From positions 41,226,755 to 41,290,754 of the forward strand of contig NC_053048.1 in assembly GCF_003473485.1 (NCBI RefSeq): DNA of 64,000 nt, written 5' to 3'. The translations under genes were made by a program, and so were the position numbers. The notes beneath the pieces are model-generated. The model saw nothing but the letters and a program-made list of their open reading frames with translations, ran no database searches and was not told where the DNA came from. Source of the DNA: Medicago truncatula. Taxonomy: Eukaryota; Streptophyta; Magnoliopsida; Fabales; Fabaceae. This document shows, one piece after another, positions 23,650-36,100 of the stretch. Within the stretch, counting starts at the first letter, position 1; the number at the start of each line of letters is the position of its first letter.

Positions 23650-26600
23650 ATGACTTTTTCAAAAGCATGTTGCAGTTTTCTCTGGCTCTACCTAATTATA
23701 GTGTCATTTGTAGCATTTCAATGTAATGCTAATGGTAGCCAAATTTCATCTCTAGTTGTAAATGCTGCTCAGGGAAGGCCAATGCCTAACACCCTTTTTG
23801 GAATATTTTATGAGGTAGGGAATTATCTTCAAAATTAAATATAACAAAGCTTTTAAATTAAGGTCATGCAAAATTTAATACTTATGAAACATTTTAATTA
23901 AATATCAACATTTTGGGCATTTTTATTTTACAGGAGATCAACCATGCTGGATCTGGAGGAATATGGGCTCAACTTGTGAACAACTCAGGTAACCAATGAG
24001 TTACATTAATTGCACCAAATTGATGATTTTCATTATATATAGTATTCAAATATAAGTTTTGTGTTTCAGGGTTTGAAGCTGCAGGAACACGTACGCCATC
24101 AAATATTTTCCCTTGGACCATAATTGGAACAGAATCATCTGTTAAGCTACAGACTGAGCTTAGTTCTTGCTTTGAACGCAATAAGGTTGCATTAAGAATG
24201 GATGTGTTATGTGACAAGTGCCCTCCTGATGGTGTTGGAGTCTCTAACCCAGGTTTTTGGGGCATGGTGAGAATTAACAAAAAAAAAATTATGCAAACTC
24301 CTACTTGCAATAATTAACGTTATATCACATTTGGGACATCATTGTTATTTTTAGTCGGGGCTTGAACCCTCAACTTTTTAACTTATTAATTTCTTTGACA
24401 CTTGAATCAAACTAGTTGAGGTAACAATTCGTCACATTTGGGACATTGATATTGTGAAAAACTATGCTTAATTATGACATGTTAAGTATTGGCACATCAA
24501 CAAACATTGTAAATATCAAGAATAGTTTGAACAAATAAAAATGATTGAATGTAACAACACATGTCGGTGTCATGTTTGTGTTGGACACCAATTGTGATAT
24601 TAGATTTTCAATCATTATTTATTGATGCACTTGGTTTTCAAAATCTAAATGAAAAAGAGAACCTTAATAACAAAGTTTAAAGGGCTTTATCTAGTGTGCA
24701 CAAATAAAATCAAATTGGCTTCTAGTCATATCATCAAGTGAGCACTATATTCTACCGACACAATTTGGATTGATTTATTTGAGTTTATCTATTAACATAA
24801 TTTGCACTCTAATTAGCGATGAAATGTTATTTCAGAATATCGTGCAAGGGAAGAAATACAAGGTAGTGTTCTTTTATCGGTCGTTAGGATCACTAGATAT
24901 GAGAGTAGCATTCAGAGATGCCATTAGTGGAAGAATATTGGCTTCTAGTCATATCATCAGGTGAGCACTATATTCTACTAACATAGTTTGGATTGATTTA
25001 TTTGAGTTTATCTATTGACATAAATTTTACAAGACTTTTTGGGAGGACTTATGAAAACAGCTTATGACAATTTTCACAAGCTTTTTTTTTGTTTTGTTAT
25101 TTTTATAAGTTCTTCAATATAGCTTATAACATATACAAAAACAAATTAACTTTAATTTATCTTTTTTTATAAAAATAACTTGTGTAAGCATATGATAAGT
25201 GCTTATCATGATAAGGGTTTATGCTATAGGCTGCAAACATGTTGTTTATCCAAAAAGGCCTTATATTCTCAATAATAGCTTATGATAAAGGCCTCTTTTG
25301 TTTTAGAGAATATATAATTATAGAAATGATAATTGATTTTGCAGACATAAGGCTTCAAAAAAAAAGGGTTCAAAGTGGCAAAGGGTTCAGACCATATTAG
25401 AAGCCAGAGCATCAAGTTCAAATTCAAACCTTACCTTAACAACAACTAAAGAGGGAACAGTATGGTTGGACCAAGTATCTGCTATGCCTACCGACACATT
25501 TAAGGTCTATCCTTCTTCAATTAACTGTTACATTTTTCTAACTACTACTATACTCTTTAATTATGTGTAAATTGAATTAATATAAAAAAACTATTGGCAA
25601 TGCAATGCTCATTTTTGTTTCAAATTTGTAATAGGGACATGGTTTCCGGAAGGACTTGGTTGAGATGTTGATTCAGTTGAAACCAGCCTTTCTTAGATTT
25701 CCAGGTATGCATAACATTTTAGGCTTCTCATGTTATAGTAATCCAAGTGAAAACATATTTTTATTAATGCAATATATTTATTTATTTTGTTGCAAAAGGT
25801 GGTTGTTTTGTTGAAGGAGTACAATTAAGGAATGCATTTCGGTGGAAAGATAGTGTTGGACCATGGGAACAAAGACCTGGTCACTTGAATGATATTTGGA
25901 ATTATTGGACAGATGATGGACTTGGTTTTTTTGAGGGTCTTCAAGTACGTCCATCTATTCGCACTTATTTTCTCTGGTCACATTTATAAACAAAAATCAA
26001 CTTTTTAGGTTCATTATATAACTAATGTATTTGGTTATATATTGGACGAAATACATTAGCAATTCAATATTGAAACACTATTTTTCTTGTGCAGTTAGCT
26101 GAGGACATTGGTGCATTGCCAATATGGGTCTTCAACAATGGTATATTTTCATATTTATTGCCATATAATACTACTATGTTTGGTTTTTTTTACCACAAGC
26201 TTAAAATAAAGTGATTTTGCTATACAGGCATCAGCCATAGTGATGAAGTTGATACAAGTGTTATCTCACCTTTTGTGAAAGTATATTTTCCTACTCTTGT
26301 TTGTTTCACATTCCATGCTTTCTATTCTTTCTTTTATTTATTTTTTAAAATAAAAATGGTACATTCAATTTTTGCATACCTGAATTTTTAGGAAGCACTT
26401 GAAGGTATTGAGTTTGCTAGAGGTTCATCCACTTCAAAATGGGGCTCTGTTAGAGCATCTATGGGACACCCAAAACCTTTTAACCTAAAATATGTTGCTA
26501 TTGGTAACGAAGATTGTTACAAGAAAAATTACTATGGTATTCTTTCTCTTTTCCTCATATCTACACACTATGTCATTTTATTTATTTTTTCCCGATATTT

Positions 26601-27076
26601 GTTAAGTGATAAATAAATGTCGAAAATTTAATCTAACCTTTTTTTATTTCTTTATTGATTAGGAAATTACATGGCCTTCTACAAAGCAATAAAGAAATTT
26701 TATCCAGATATTCAAATTATTTCAAATTGTCCTGCTTTTAAGACACCGTTAAATCACCCGGCGGATCTCTATGATTATCATGTAAATATCATATCCCTTT
26801 TATCCTCATAAAACATTATAACCTTGATAATTTCATTTTATCCAGATATTCAAATTTTACATAAATTTTTCTCATACTCTAAATTTCTAACCAGACTTAT
26901 CCTATTGATGCTCGAGCTATGTTTAATGCTTATCATGATTTTGATAAGTCACCACGCAATGGACCAAAGGTATTGTATTCATTCTCATGTAGCTCTCTTA
27001 TTTTTGTATCAAAGTATTTTTTTTTATGTTGTGTAAGAATTTAGTAGTTGAGTTAATGCTTGGAAAATTGGAATGT

Positions 27077-27134
<58 letters not shown>

Positions 27135-28239
27135 CTTTTGTGAGTGAGTATGCTCTAATAGGAGCTCTACAAGCTAAGTATGGAACCCTTTTGGGAGCTG
27201 TGTCTGAAGCTGGATTCCTTATTGGATTAGAAAGAAATAGGTCAGTGTACTTTTTTATTGATCTTGCTTTAAAATTTCGAAATTGAGGAAATTTTGAAGC
27301 CCAAATTATGATGAAGGGTTGGATGAAAAATAATTTTATAAATTAGTTAAGAAATTTGAATTATATACTCACCATTATATTTTGTCCATTTTTAATGCAG
27401 TGATCATGTTGCAATGGCTTCTTATGCACCACTTTTGGTAAATGCAAATGACAGAAAGTATGTCTTTCTATTTCCTTTCAATTAAGTGTCATTTTTATGA
27501 ATTAAGTAAAATTGTTATTGCATGATGACAACATGAGATGTGCATTTTTTTTGTAGTTGGAATCCAGATGCAATTGTTTTTAACAGCTATCAAGCTTATG
27601 GGACTCCTAGCTATTGGGTGACATATATGTTTAAAGAGTCAAATGGAGCAACATTTCTCAACTCACAACTTCAAACACCTGATCCTGGCTCACTGATTGC
27701 ATCTGCAATTCTTTGCCAAAGTCCTCAAAATAATAGTACTTACTTGAAAATAAAGGTAACAAATACATATTATTTGTTGTCCTAAAGAGTTATGTTATTA
27801 TATATATATATATATATACTAGCATTCAAATAGGCACGAAGTATCGTCTGTCCACTCTTTTTATGCAATATTGTCTGATGATGTTGCAATGCAATTGACT
27901 CTTCAGATTGCAAACATAGGAAGCATCCCAGTGAATCTCAAGATTTCTCTTCAAGGATATGTGAGCAAAAACCTAGCTGGGTCAACGAAGACCGTTCTCA
28001 CGTCTGGAAATATACTTGATGAGAATACCTTCGCAGCACCAAAAAAGGTTAATATATATATTTCCTTTGTTATAAATTTGTTACATAAATAGAAAGACTG
28101 GTGCATGGATCTAATATCAAGTTATGTTTGTTTATGTATGCAGATAGCACCACAAACAAGTCCACTTCAGAATCCTGGCAATGAGATGAATGTCATGATC
28201 CCTCCAGTTTCATTAACAGTATTAGATATGTTTAGATAA
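23650..28239 (+). CDS. Alpha-L-arabinofuranosidase, GH51, copy 3 (complete)
   Basis: Same family and predicted wall role as copy 2. Seventeen exons join in frame to 651 aa: 23650-23814, 23934-23988, 24070-24266, 24836-24960, 25345-25504, 25635-25704, 25799-25944, 26095-26140, 26228-26280, 26392-26536, 26663-26781, 26895-26969, 27134-27240, 27401-27457, 27557-27755, 27907-28047 and 28144-28239. The start MTFSKACC is followed by a hydrophobic signal peptide (LYLIIVSFVAF). LRFPGGC, WNYWTDDGLG, Glu379 (IGNED) and Glu457 (FVSEYA) are all present. Compared with copy 2, exon 4 is one codon shorter, exon 5 three codons longer and exon 12 one codon shorter, and the protein ends DMFR. The acceptor of exon 13 abuts a long TA repeat, and the start of the exon 4 donor region is duplicated in intron 3. 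It looks functional. Confidence 0.93.
24716..25022 (+). repeat. Partial duplication of exon 4 end and intron 4 start of copy 3
   Basis: Sequence 24716-24802, inside intron 3, repeats 24939-25022: TTGGCTTCTAGTCATATCAT, then GTGAGCACTATATTCTAC and TTGGATTGATTTATTTGAG. The intronic copy has CAAGTGAGC where the real donor has CAGGTGAGC, so it retains a possible decoy 5' splice site. Confidence 0.85.
27079..27132. repeat. (TA)n microsatellite, about 27 units, touching an exon acceptor
   Basis: An uninterrupted TA run ends directly in TAG|GCTTTTGTG, the acceptor of exon 13 of copy 3. Copy 2 has only about five TA units at the same place. It is length-variable by nature and replaces the usual pyrimidine tract. 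Confidence 0.95.
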
Positions 28240-28269
28240 TAGCATTCATAAATTGTGTGAGAAATAATA

Positions 28270-28462
28270 ATAATACTGAGCAGTGCTATTCTTCACGAGA
28301 GAAATCCTCCCGAGAGCATCGCGAAAACAAGCACAGCCAATGAAAATGTAGTGCCTAACGGAAAACATGTCAGGATGGCGGAAAACACGGAATCCAAAAC
28401 CACTAAAACATGCCAAGTGTCTCATGAACTCCTTCGCTGTCCTTTTCTTCGCGAGACATAGC
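28270..28462. mobile_element. Possible small MITE
   Basis: The ends AGTGCTATTCTTCACGAGAG and (on the other strand) AATGCTATGTCTCGCGAAGA are imperfect inverted repeats enclosing about 190 bp with CGCGAA/CGAGAG words. No clear target duplication is seen. Confidence 0.4.
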
Positions 28463-29977
28463 ATTATTGATAATAATACCCTTAGATAGAATTCAACAAG
28501 GGAAAAGGGTTGAATCTATTAGGAGTATTATTTTCATAGTTTTTAATTGTAGGCTGATGTGTAGTTCCCTTGGTTATTCTTGTTTGGGTTTTGGTATAGT
28601 CCCCCCAAATGTCTTTGTACCTTTCTTTTTTTATTTAATAATATTTCTTAAGTGTTGGTGGCTAAGGGGTGTCAACATAGTTGAAATGTTTTAGTTCATT
28701 GTCTTTGCACACTCTTTTTTGATTAAAAAAATTGCAAACCCTAATCAAACATGTTTATTGCGACAAACTGTAGATTTTCTCTCAACATTTGTATCTACGT
28801 ATTAACGTACTCCGAACTTTCATCAATGAATGAATTGAATCATTTACATTAATGGTATCAACCTTCTAATTCGTTTAATCGCATATCAATCTCGCGACTT
28901 CCTCAAACTCTGACTATCTCACATGGTACAAGCAGTTTAACTCTTTTCTCATTGCAAGAGATCTGGAACGATATATTAGTGGTGACAAACTTTGCTCATC
29001 TCCAAGTATTCCAGATGGTGGCTCCTTAGTTATGAACCCTTCATATTCATTTTGGATTCGTCAAGATAAACCGTTGTATATTGCACTTCTTGGATTGTGT
29101 GATGTTAAAGCCAGTGTTGTCATGGCTACAACAGACACCTCTTGTGATGCATGACTTGTACTACAAGTTGTGGCGGAGCCAGGAAATTTATGGAGCCCGG
29201 GCAAAAAATTAATCCTAAATTCACATGTGATATAATATATAAACAGTCATAAATTGAAATAAAAGAGGTTTATCATTTTGTCAACAAAAGTACAATTTAA
29301 AATAGGGTTATTAATTGAAATTGATCACGTAATATACGTGAAGTCTGAAAATTGACCTTGTAATTAAATAACATGTATTCTGATCATGTAATTCGAGATT
29401 TTTATTATTTATAACATGTAATATACGCGAAGTCCAAAAAAGCAACCGATAGATTGAATTTTTTCATGATTTCCTAGAGGCGAGTTAAGAACGTTAAAAT
29501 ATGGCTTTAACAAAAAAATTATAAATTTTCGACAAATAACAAATTAATTATGAATTTTTAAAGTGTCAAAAGCTCAAAAAAACAAAACAATGAAAAGACT
29601 TAATACTCTGAAGGAAAGACTTAATACTTCTGTAAGATTAATTAATACTCTGAAGGAAAGACTTAATACTTCTTCCTTACACTCATCCTTGGTCACTACC
29701 TATCTTTAATCTATTCGCTAAATTGAAGATGATCTTGTCTTGATTTGTCATCAAATTAATGATCTTGATCTAGTCATTTAGAACTTGAATGGTCTAGGTC
29801 CAAATTTGAAGGAGTTCATAACTTCAATTAGAACCGGTGACCCTCCCATCAAATTTCATGAGTTATATAACAACCAACTGTGTTATGTGTCACAATTCTC
29901 GTGACAAAAGTAATAGTTTAAAGTCTTCAAAATCATCCAATAATCCCATGAATCAGTTTTTTTTTTACTTGTCAATA

Positions 29978-31345
29978 GGGGTGTATATGGCAACCCAACC
30001 TGTTCAACTTTCAACGGGTAAGGGTCGTCACTCAAACTGCAATTTCACTACCAAAATCGAACTAAACCAACCCGATTGTGAACGGACTGGGGATCAGGAT
30101 GGATTTGCGAGTTATGTGTCTAAAATAAAAATAAATAACTTTGATAGAAAAAATATTTTTTAATTCTAAAAAAAATGTGATTTCGAATGAGAATCTATTG
30201 TAAATGAAATTAGGATTAGGTTGAGTTCATAATTGTTTTTTTTAGAAATTGAGCTCAGATAAAAAAAATTGAAGACTTTGAACTATTATAAGAAGAAGAA
30301 AAATTGAAAGTCTTTTTTTGAACATATTATAATAAAATGATTCACGGGATTATAAGAAAATGATTCAAGTAAAAAAAAAAATTTAGTTCAAAGTACACCT
30401 AAAAAGACTTTGAACTATAACACTTTGAAAAAATTTCAAATTTACTCCCTACGGTCCTTATTATAAGAAAATTTACTCCAATAATATTATAAGAAAATTT
30501 TCAAAAAAAAATTCTTATAATTTTCTTATTTTCTTATAATAAGGACTGTAGGGAGTAAATTTTTTTAAAGTCTTTTTTTTAACATATAAGAAAATGATTC
30601 ATGGGATTATAAGAAAATGATTCAAGTAAAAAAAAATTCTTATAGTTGAAAGTACACCTAAAAAGACTTTGAACTATTGGATGAATTTTTTTTCTACTTG
30701 ATAATAGTTCAAAGTCTTTTTCTTATAGTTCAAATTTGTGATAATTTATTATAGTTCAAAGTTTTTTTAGGTGTACTTATATCATTTTGAAGACTTTTAA
30801 CTACTATAAGAAAGTCTTTTTTTTTAATATATACTCCGGTCCTTATTATAAAAAAAAATTTAATCTTTTTTTGTCATATTTACCTTTTAAGTTGTACTTT
30901 TCCCTAAACAAAAAAACAAAACAAAAAAGATGTACTTATTACTTAAAAGAATTTTTTATCCCTCGTTTAATGCTTCTCTTTTTAATATTAGTGAGTGTAT
31001 TTAATATTTCACAATTTTGTAAGTGTTTATATTTGTAAAAATATTCAAAAAGTTTAATTAATTAATGATTGTATTGATTTTGATATTTTTATTTTATTTC
31101 TTATAATAAGGACCATATAGAGTATTTCTTAAGTTTTTTTTACTTTAAATAATAATAATATAATAAATTAATATTATAGGGTCGATCACACAGGTTCAAA
31201 AACTTAAACCTAATACCCAAATCAAACTTTGTGGATTATCACAGCTTGGGTCGGATTAGACCTGTAAATGTTCGGGTTTAGGTAATAAGCGGGTTGAATC
31301 AAATTGGGTCATCGAATTCGCGGTTAACCTAAATCATAAACACCC
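29978..31345. mobile_element. Insertion within copia zinc-knuckle coding region
   Basis: The insert begins GGGGTGTATATGG and ends ATCATAAACACCC, giving a short inverted terminus (GGGTGT). It is flanked by TTACTTGTCAATA (29965-29977) and TTACTTGCCAAAA (31346-31358), 11 of 13 identical, which looks like an aged target duplication. It holds palindromic, Stowaway-like A/T-rich sequence and no gene. Confidence 0.55.
30440..30562. repeat. Near-perfect palindrome, Stowaway-like termini
   Basis: TTTACTCCCTACGGTCCTTA (30440) is mirrored by TAAGGACTGTAGGGAGTAAA at about 30540-30560, with TATAAGAAAATTT words between. TA next to CTCCCT is typical of plant Stowaway/mariner MITEs. It could form a hairpin transcript. 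Confidence 0.65.
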
Positions 31346-31794
31346 TTACTTGCCAAAACTGTTACAATAGAGGTCACAATGATATGCAATGTTACAAGCT
31401 CAAAAAGAATCTATGTAACTACGATTGATGCCCAAACCAGTACTCATTTGGAATGGCTCTTCAATTCGGGAGCATCTGACCATATTACCCTTCCTCCTAC
31501 CCTCTTTCACTATGTTCCTAACACCTTATACCACAAATTGCTCTCATCTACATGCATCCTCCAACTTCATTTGCCTAACAAAGCTAAATTAAACTTTTGA
31601 ATCCTCTGTATCCTCGAATCTTCCATCTCCTTATCCAAAAAAAATATCCCACTTAATCCAATTTATTTTTCAATAACACCAACATTATAACATGATAAGT
31701 GTTGTCAATACACTCTCTAATACACACTCTTTAATTTGGTAAAATTCATGTGAATTTCACACGTTAAAAATGGACCCACAAAAAAACTCACGAG

Positions 31795-31850
31795 CTGAGC
31801 TATATTATGCATTTGTCCATACCAGCTGAGCTAAACTCACGAGTACTATG
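31795..31850 (-). mobile_element. SINE fragment
   Basis: On the minus strand it reads GTGAGTTTAGCTCAGCTGGT, a tRNA A-box, followed by TGGACAAATGCATAATATA as in the element at 9446. The B-box half is lost. Confidence 0.4.
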
Positions 31851-32060
31851 ATTAGCTTGGTTTGTTTTTTTTAGAGGTATTAGCTTGGTTTGTTATAACT
31901 TGAAAGCAACAAACATTTACATTTTAGTTTTAATCTAAATCAAAATTTCATAAAAAAAACACCATTAATAATTTTCAAACGTTAGTGAAATAAAAAGAGC
32001 GACAAACACGTGAGTGCCCGTCTTTTCGCTGGTATAAAATAGAAATAATGAAAAATCCAT

Positions 32061-32327
32061 GTGTTAAATGTTTTTAGTCCCTACAAAATCACAAGCTTTT
32101 AAGTTTAGTCCCTATAAAATTTTAATGGTAATTTTAGTCCTCCAAAATATTGTAGTTTGTAATAATAGACCTTATTTTGATTTTTTTTTTTTACAAAAAA
32201 TGTATACCTTTAGTCCTTCAAAATAGTCTCTATAAAATGCAAATAGGGACTAAAAGTGAATACATTTTTTGTAGAGATTAAACTTTAAAGCTTATAATTT
32301 TGTAAGGACTAGAAACATATTTAACCC
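32061..32327. mobile_element. MULE-type MITE with 9-bp target duplication
   Basis: Inverted ends GTTAAATGTTTTTAGTCC and, on the other strand, GGGTTAAATATGTTTCTAGT enclose 267 bp rich in TTTAGTCC words. The flanks AAAATCCAT (32052-32060) and AAAATTCAT (32328-32336) differ by one base. Confidence 0.7.
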
Positions 32328-32374
32328 AAAATTCATCCCAAAATCCCCGGTATAAATATGTTTTTAAAGGTCTC

Positions 32375-32968
32375 TGTATAGATACATATGAAGCCCCGAT
32401 ACTCCAAAATAGAGATGTACTGGTATCGGATGCGTATCAGATACCGATACTCACGGAATACTCCACAGATACTCACGAATATGTACCCACGAAGTATCAG
32501 AATTAATTATTTTAATTTTAAAAAAATATTTTATCTGATACTTATAGGATACTTCATAGATACACAAGAATACTTATAAGATACTTCACATATACGTATC
32601 CTAGGAAATATGAAGTGTAAAAAAGTGACACAATGTTGTAGAAATTCAGTAGAGATGTATATAATTCAATTTTAGATATGCATCTCTAGAACTGTTTCTT
32701 GATGAGCCACTTAAATGAAGGTAATAATGATACATAAGTGATTCAATTAATCAACATTTGATAAAATTTGCGTTGAATGCTTCTCTCGATATCCCAACAA
32801 ATTAAAATATAATATGATTTACAAGAAAACTTTACGTACACATAACAATGAAAGGTAATCAATGCCTATTTTCCTCCTCAAGTATTTTACATTCATGTAA
32901 GTTGTGTATCCATGTACCAATATCGTACTCGTATCCGTCTTCGTATTCAGGCTTCATAGATACATAGA
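32375..32968. mobile_element. TIR element rich in GATAC/GTATC words
   Basis: The left end has GATACATATGAAGCCCCGATA and the right end, read on the opposite strand, GTATCTATGAAGCCTGAATA. The interior repeats GTATC/GATAC in both directions. It is non-coding; the superfamily is unknown. Confidence 0.5.
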
Positions 32969-33181
32969 TATTGTGGCTTTTTATTTCTTTTATTTTTTAT
33001 TGTTTTATAACGGATGGCTTATTCCGAAAGAAAAGAATAGTTTTTTTTTTTAATATAAAATAAGAATAAGAAAGCTGAGTTTTTATCATTTTTGTTTGCA
33101 AACACAAATCACATTGAAAAAATTAGGGTTTATAATTTACAGTATCATTCTCTTCTCCGTGTTATTGCGATCTAACAAACT

Positions 33182-36100
33182 ATGTCGATTTTCGAGTACA
33201 ACGGAAGTGCCCTAGTAGCCATGGTTGGCAAGAATTGCTTCGCCATTGCCAGCGATCGAAGACTCGGTGTTCAGCTTCAAACCATAGCTACCGATTTTCA
33301 AAGAATTTCCAAAATTCATGATAAACTCTTCATCGGTCTTTCTGGACTCGCCACCGATTCTCAAACACTGTAACTAACTTTCTCACCTTTTGTTTTTGTT
33401 TTCTGAATCGTTTTTTTGTTTTGGGATTTTCTGATTTTTTTTTTTTTTTTTTTTTTGTGATTGAAGGTATCAGCGTCTTGTGTTTCGGCACAAACTGTAT
33501 CAGCTTCGTGAAGAACGTGATATGAAGCCGGAGACTTTTGCTAGTTTGGTGTCTTCTATGCAATACGAGAAACGGTATTGTCATTTTCTGATTTAGATCT
33601 GGATTTTGTTTTGTGATGTGAATTGAATGATTTGGTTGAATTAGGGAAATTTATGTGATGATTTGTGAATATTTTAGATGTACTAAGATTAGGTTAAATT
33701 TAAGAGTGTGATAATCATAATCTGTTAAAAAAAGTGGCTTTATTTGTATTTTGACTTTTTAATGTGACACAGCCCTAACAAGACTTGGTGTGATGCCGAT
33801 GATAATTTTCATTGTATATTGGTGGTGGAAGTAAAGGGATTGGGTCGTTAGTTAGGTTGCAAAGTGCATGGTTGCAACCACAATATAAAGGTTTTGGAAG
33901 CCTCTGCAACCAAGTTGCAATTTTAATTGCGGCTGTATCTGCAATTTTACACAATATTAAGAATCGCTACGTAACTGAGAGTAACCTCTGTTCTTAAATC
34001 TTGGAAAAGTGTATCAGGGTGTAGTGTCTTGTAGACTGGCAAAGCTTGTATGTTTGATTCATATTAAGAGTAAAAGAGAACTAGACATAGGGCTGAAAAA
34101 TAGTACATTTTGGTTCATTTAAGGTGGAATGGAAGAGAGAGTAGAACAAGCTTTCTAGACTGTTCCTTATTTTGTCTTGTTTTCTGCGAAATGGCTTTTT
34201 TTTTTTTTTTTTTAAAAGGTTTTCTGCGAAATGCTATGTAAATCTCAACAACTGTGTGGAGTATATATGCATTGGAGTTTGAGGACTAGGGAGACAGTCA
34301 TTTTAATTGATCATAACATATTTTCTATGTTTTGCTGATGCTCATAGACCAATAACTTGTTGAAATTTAAACCCTCTGAAATTCTATGTTTCTTCCTTTT
34401 GGTTGTTTACATACCTGATTACATTACATCATAACAATTTCCAATAAACTATAAAATTGTATACTTTTTAGTTATGTTTACAAATCACGGTGTTGAAACT
34501 TTAAAAACAAAATATGCTTTCTTTTTCTTTTTAGGTTCGGTCCATACTTTTGCCAGCCTGTAATTGCTGGGTTAGGGGATGATGACAAGCCATTCATTTG
34601 CACAATGGATGCGATTGGAGCAAAGTAAGTTAAATTGTTCTACTGTTCATATATTATCTTAGAGTGGGAGGTTTGCTTGCCTTAAAGTTATAAATGTTTG
34701 CATTGCGTAGTTTAAATTTATATTGCTAATTGCTATCTTAGTAAAAAGCATGCTTCTTATACATATGGCTGGGGTCTGTGGCAATTATCATCTGCATATC
34801 TGAACAATTTTGCTGATACTAGTTCCAGACTTCCAGCTATTCCAGTTACTTGAAAATTAGATGTGGTGTGTTTCAGCAATGTTTTGTTCTTGAATTTTAA
34901 TAGTGTAGAAGTTGGAGATTTCTATTATGTGATAGAAAGCAAATAAGTAAATTGAACGGATAACAAATAAAATGTTAGAGCCTGTTAGAGCGACAGAAAC
35001 AACTTAGATTTCTTTTATAACCCATTTAAGCACTGGACCATATTCATAATTTGTGAAACTGGAAGCTAATGAGTTTTATATGTGTATGTTGGTGAATTTT
35101 GTTGGAGCAGAAACTCTGATATGATTAAAAAAAAAATCTTTGCCACAGCACTTGATTTGATATAAGATTAGTCATATTACTTGTATTTTTGTGTATTGCG
35201 CGTTGCCTTTATACTAGGTTTCATTGACAGACACAATAAGACTCTTTGAATCGAGCTAATTTATATTATTCCAATCCAACATTTTATTTGTTACAAAAAA
35301 AAAACTTTTTGATTTACCTGTAAAAATGGATTGAGCTAATGAGGGTAGCACTCTTGTTTTCCAACCCCACTATTACTGTACTTCGAAAAGTTGTCAAGTC
35401 ATTTCTCACTTCAATCGCCTAAGTAAAGAGGTTTACTTAAGAATATCCCCTAAACTAAATAGGAAGAGGTCTACTTCACAAAAAGGGGGAAATGACTTTC
35501 CTCCTGGCCATGATATCCCTCATGACACTTTATTGGAGCTTTGTTACCAGTGGCGCTTTTAGAGCCTTTTCCCAATACGCAGAGCCCCAACGATGAAGGG
35601 CAGCTTTGCTTCATTGATTTTCTTCATTATCTTTGTTTTTCTTCTTTTTCTTAGGAGATGGGTGATTTGTTATACTCCCTTCTTTGCATAAATTTTTCGG
35701 TTTGATTTATAATTTTGTTCTTTTATTAAAAAAAGAAATAATGGTATTATACATAGAAATCACATGCTGTTTGAGATGCATAGTTTATAAAAATCTGCTT
35801 GTCATTCTTGATCGGGCAAACATTGACATCCGAACTGTTATTAAGATAGCACTCACGCTGAAATACACTCCTAGGATAAGCTCTGAAAAATAATGCTTTT
35901 AACAATTTACGCTATATATTTTTTTGGTTTTTTTAAGATGCTATATTTAGCTTTTGATAAAGCTCTGAAACAATTTTTTTGAGAAGTTACTACAATAATG
36001 TGTAAATATGCTTTGTGCATCATTATCCAATAATAACCAAGGAAAATAAAATTGACCCGCCCTGTCCACCACACACACATTTATACCTCATGGTAATTCT

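Larger units (their letters stand above)
28517..31660 (+). mobile_element. Ty1/copia relic behind copy 3: LTR, primer site, gag, zinc knuckle, protease, with nested insertions
   Basis: The LTR relic (28517-28852) ends before TGGTATCAACC (28853). Gag follows: WYKQFNSFLIARDLERYISG, SFWIRQDKPLYIALLGLCDV and TTDTSCDA, to about 29165. About 440 bp of foreign sequence interrupts it. Gag resumes at about 29606 (LNGLGPNLKEF, then TGDPPIKFHELYNNQ) until 29977. A second insertion occupies 29978-31345. The zinc knuckle CQNCYNRGHNDMQC (C-x2-C-x4-H-x4-C) resumes at 31351, and a protease word EWLFNSGASDHIT follows after a frameshift. No integrase or reverse transcriptase remains. The LTR itself is also interrupted at about 28550-28735. 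Confidence 0.75.

Noticed and set aside
24352-24432. Possible tRNA-like or SINE piece (CGGGGCTTGAACCC on the plus strand)
   Set aside because: A B-box-like word is present, but no convincing A-box at the right distance.
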